Below are positions 5,476 through 5,597 of a stretch of DNA of 5,597 nucleotides, piece after piece (positions within the stretch are counted from its first letter, which is position 1; each line of letters opens with the position of its first letter). The stretch is from Christiangramia sp. (lineage in GTDB: Bacteria > Bacteroidota > Bacteroidia > Flavobacteriales > Flavobacteriaceae), in NCBI GenBank assembly GCA_024644145.1, contig JAHELO010000135.1, forward strand, positions 1 to 5,597. The letters are read 5' to 3'. Made by a program: the position numbers and the translations under genes. The notes beneath the pieces are model-generated. The model saw nothing but the letters and a program-made list of their open reading frames with translations, searched no databases and was not told where the DNA came from.

Positions 5476-5597
5476 CTATTTAATCTTTTTTACAATCTCG
5501 GGCAATTTCTTAATTGCCGCGTATTCTTTCAATTTAGTACGTACTTCTCCAAAAGGCGTGCCCCAGTAAGTGGTATTTGGCGTAGTATCTTTAGAGA
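5476..5597 (-). CDS. lpxD: C-terminal end of an LpxD-like UDP-3-O-acylglucosamine N-acyltransferase, cut by the window edge
   Basis: The last 39 residues of a minus-strand gene enter from the right edge and end at a TAG at 5476-5478. They read SKDTTPNTTYWGTPFGEVRT, then KLKEYAAIKKLPEIVKKIK. A final hexapeptide-type coil giving YWGTPFGE, then a Lys-rich helix with a KKLPEIV motif, is typical of the C-terminus of Bacteroidota LpxD, the left-handed beta-helix enzyme that N-acylates UDP-3-O-acylglucosamine in lipid A synthesis. From memory, flavobacteria often have an LpxD-like gene near sucD, in a cluster with lpxA and efp; that supports the call. The hexapeptide repeats and catalytic histidine lie outside the window, so another acyltransferase of the same fold is possible. 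Confidence 0.65.
   Translation of the reverse strand, partial: SKDTTPNTTYWGTPFGEVRTKLKEYAAIKKLPEIVKKIK

Overview
The window reads as chromosomal DNA of a marine-type member of the Flavobacteriaceae (Bacteroidota). The evidence is the low G+C, the protein sequences (FabG, SucD and a BlaI/M56 pair of Bacteroidota style), the absence of Shine-Dalgarno sequences before the starts, and candidate -7 boxes of the form TAnnTTTG, the Bacteroidota sigma factor consensus. A Gramella/Salegentibacter/Zunongwangia-like genus is my impression only. Most genes are on the minus strand.

Layout, left to right. (1) At 1-89 is the start of a minus-strand gene for a small or N-terminally anchored membrane protein, cut by the window edge. 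(2) fabG (160-906, minus) encodes the 3-oxoacyl-ACP reductase of fatty acid synthesis and has a candidate -7 box at 935-942. (3) A membrane-anchored glycerophosphodiester phosphodiesterase (1135-1986, plus) is divergent from fabG and convergent with sucD; a 15-bp-stem hairpin at 2000-2035 can terminate both. (4) sucD (2058-2933, minus) encodes the succinyl-CoA synthetase alpha subunit of the TCA cycle; sucC is not adjacent on either side. Its upstream region holds a -7 box and two HindIII-like palindromes 21 bp apart. (5) A two-gene regulatory operon (minus) encodes a BlaI/MecI-type repressor (4599-4964) and an M56/BlaR1-type membrane metalloprotease (3113-4597) with one base between them. It is preceded by two operator-like palindromes and followed by a strong terminator at 3065-3095. 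(6) An NTF2/SnoaL-like protein (5069-5467, minus) lies 8 bp downstream of the C-terminus of an LpxD-like acyltransferase of lipid A synthesis (5476-5597, partial); a terminator at 5038-5060 ends that unit.

Housekeeping functions (fatty acid synthesis, lipid A, TCA cycle) surround a self-contained signal-transduction module. In the classical BlaR1-BlaI model, the membrane protease senses an extracytoplasmic signal and causes inactivation of the repressor. Here the sensor has no penicillin-binding domain. Its extracytoplasmic tail instead looks like an ExbD-type periplasmic domain, a proline-rich linker and a short TonB-plug-like end, so a beta-lactam ligand is not supported. The best regulatory observation is that both predicted promoter elements of this operon lie inside the two palindromes, which suggests tight autorepression. 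I see no mobile elements, CRISPR arrays, tRNA or rRNA genes. I do not see a clearly unprecedented system; the unusual sensor tail and operator layout deserve the most attention.
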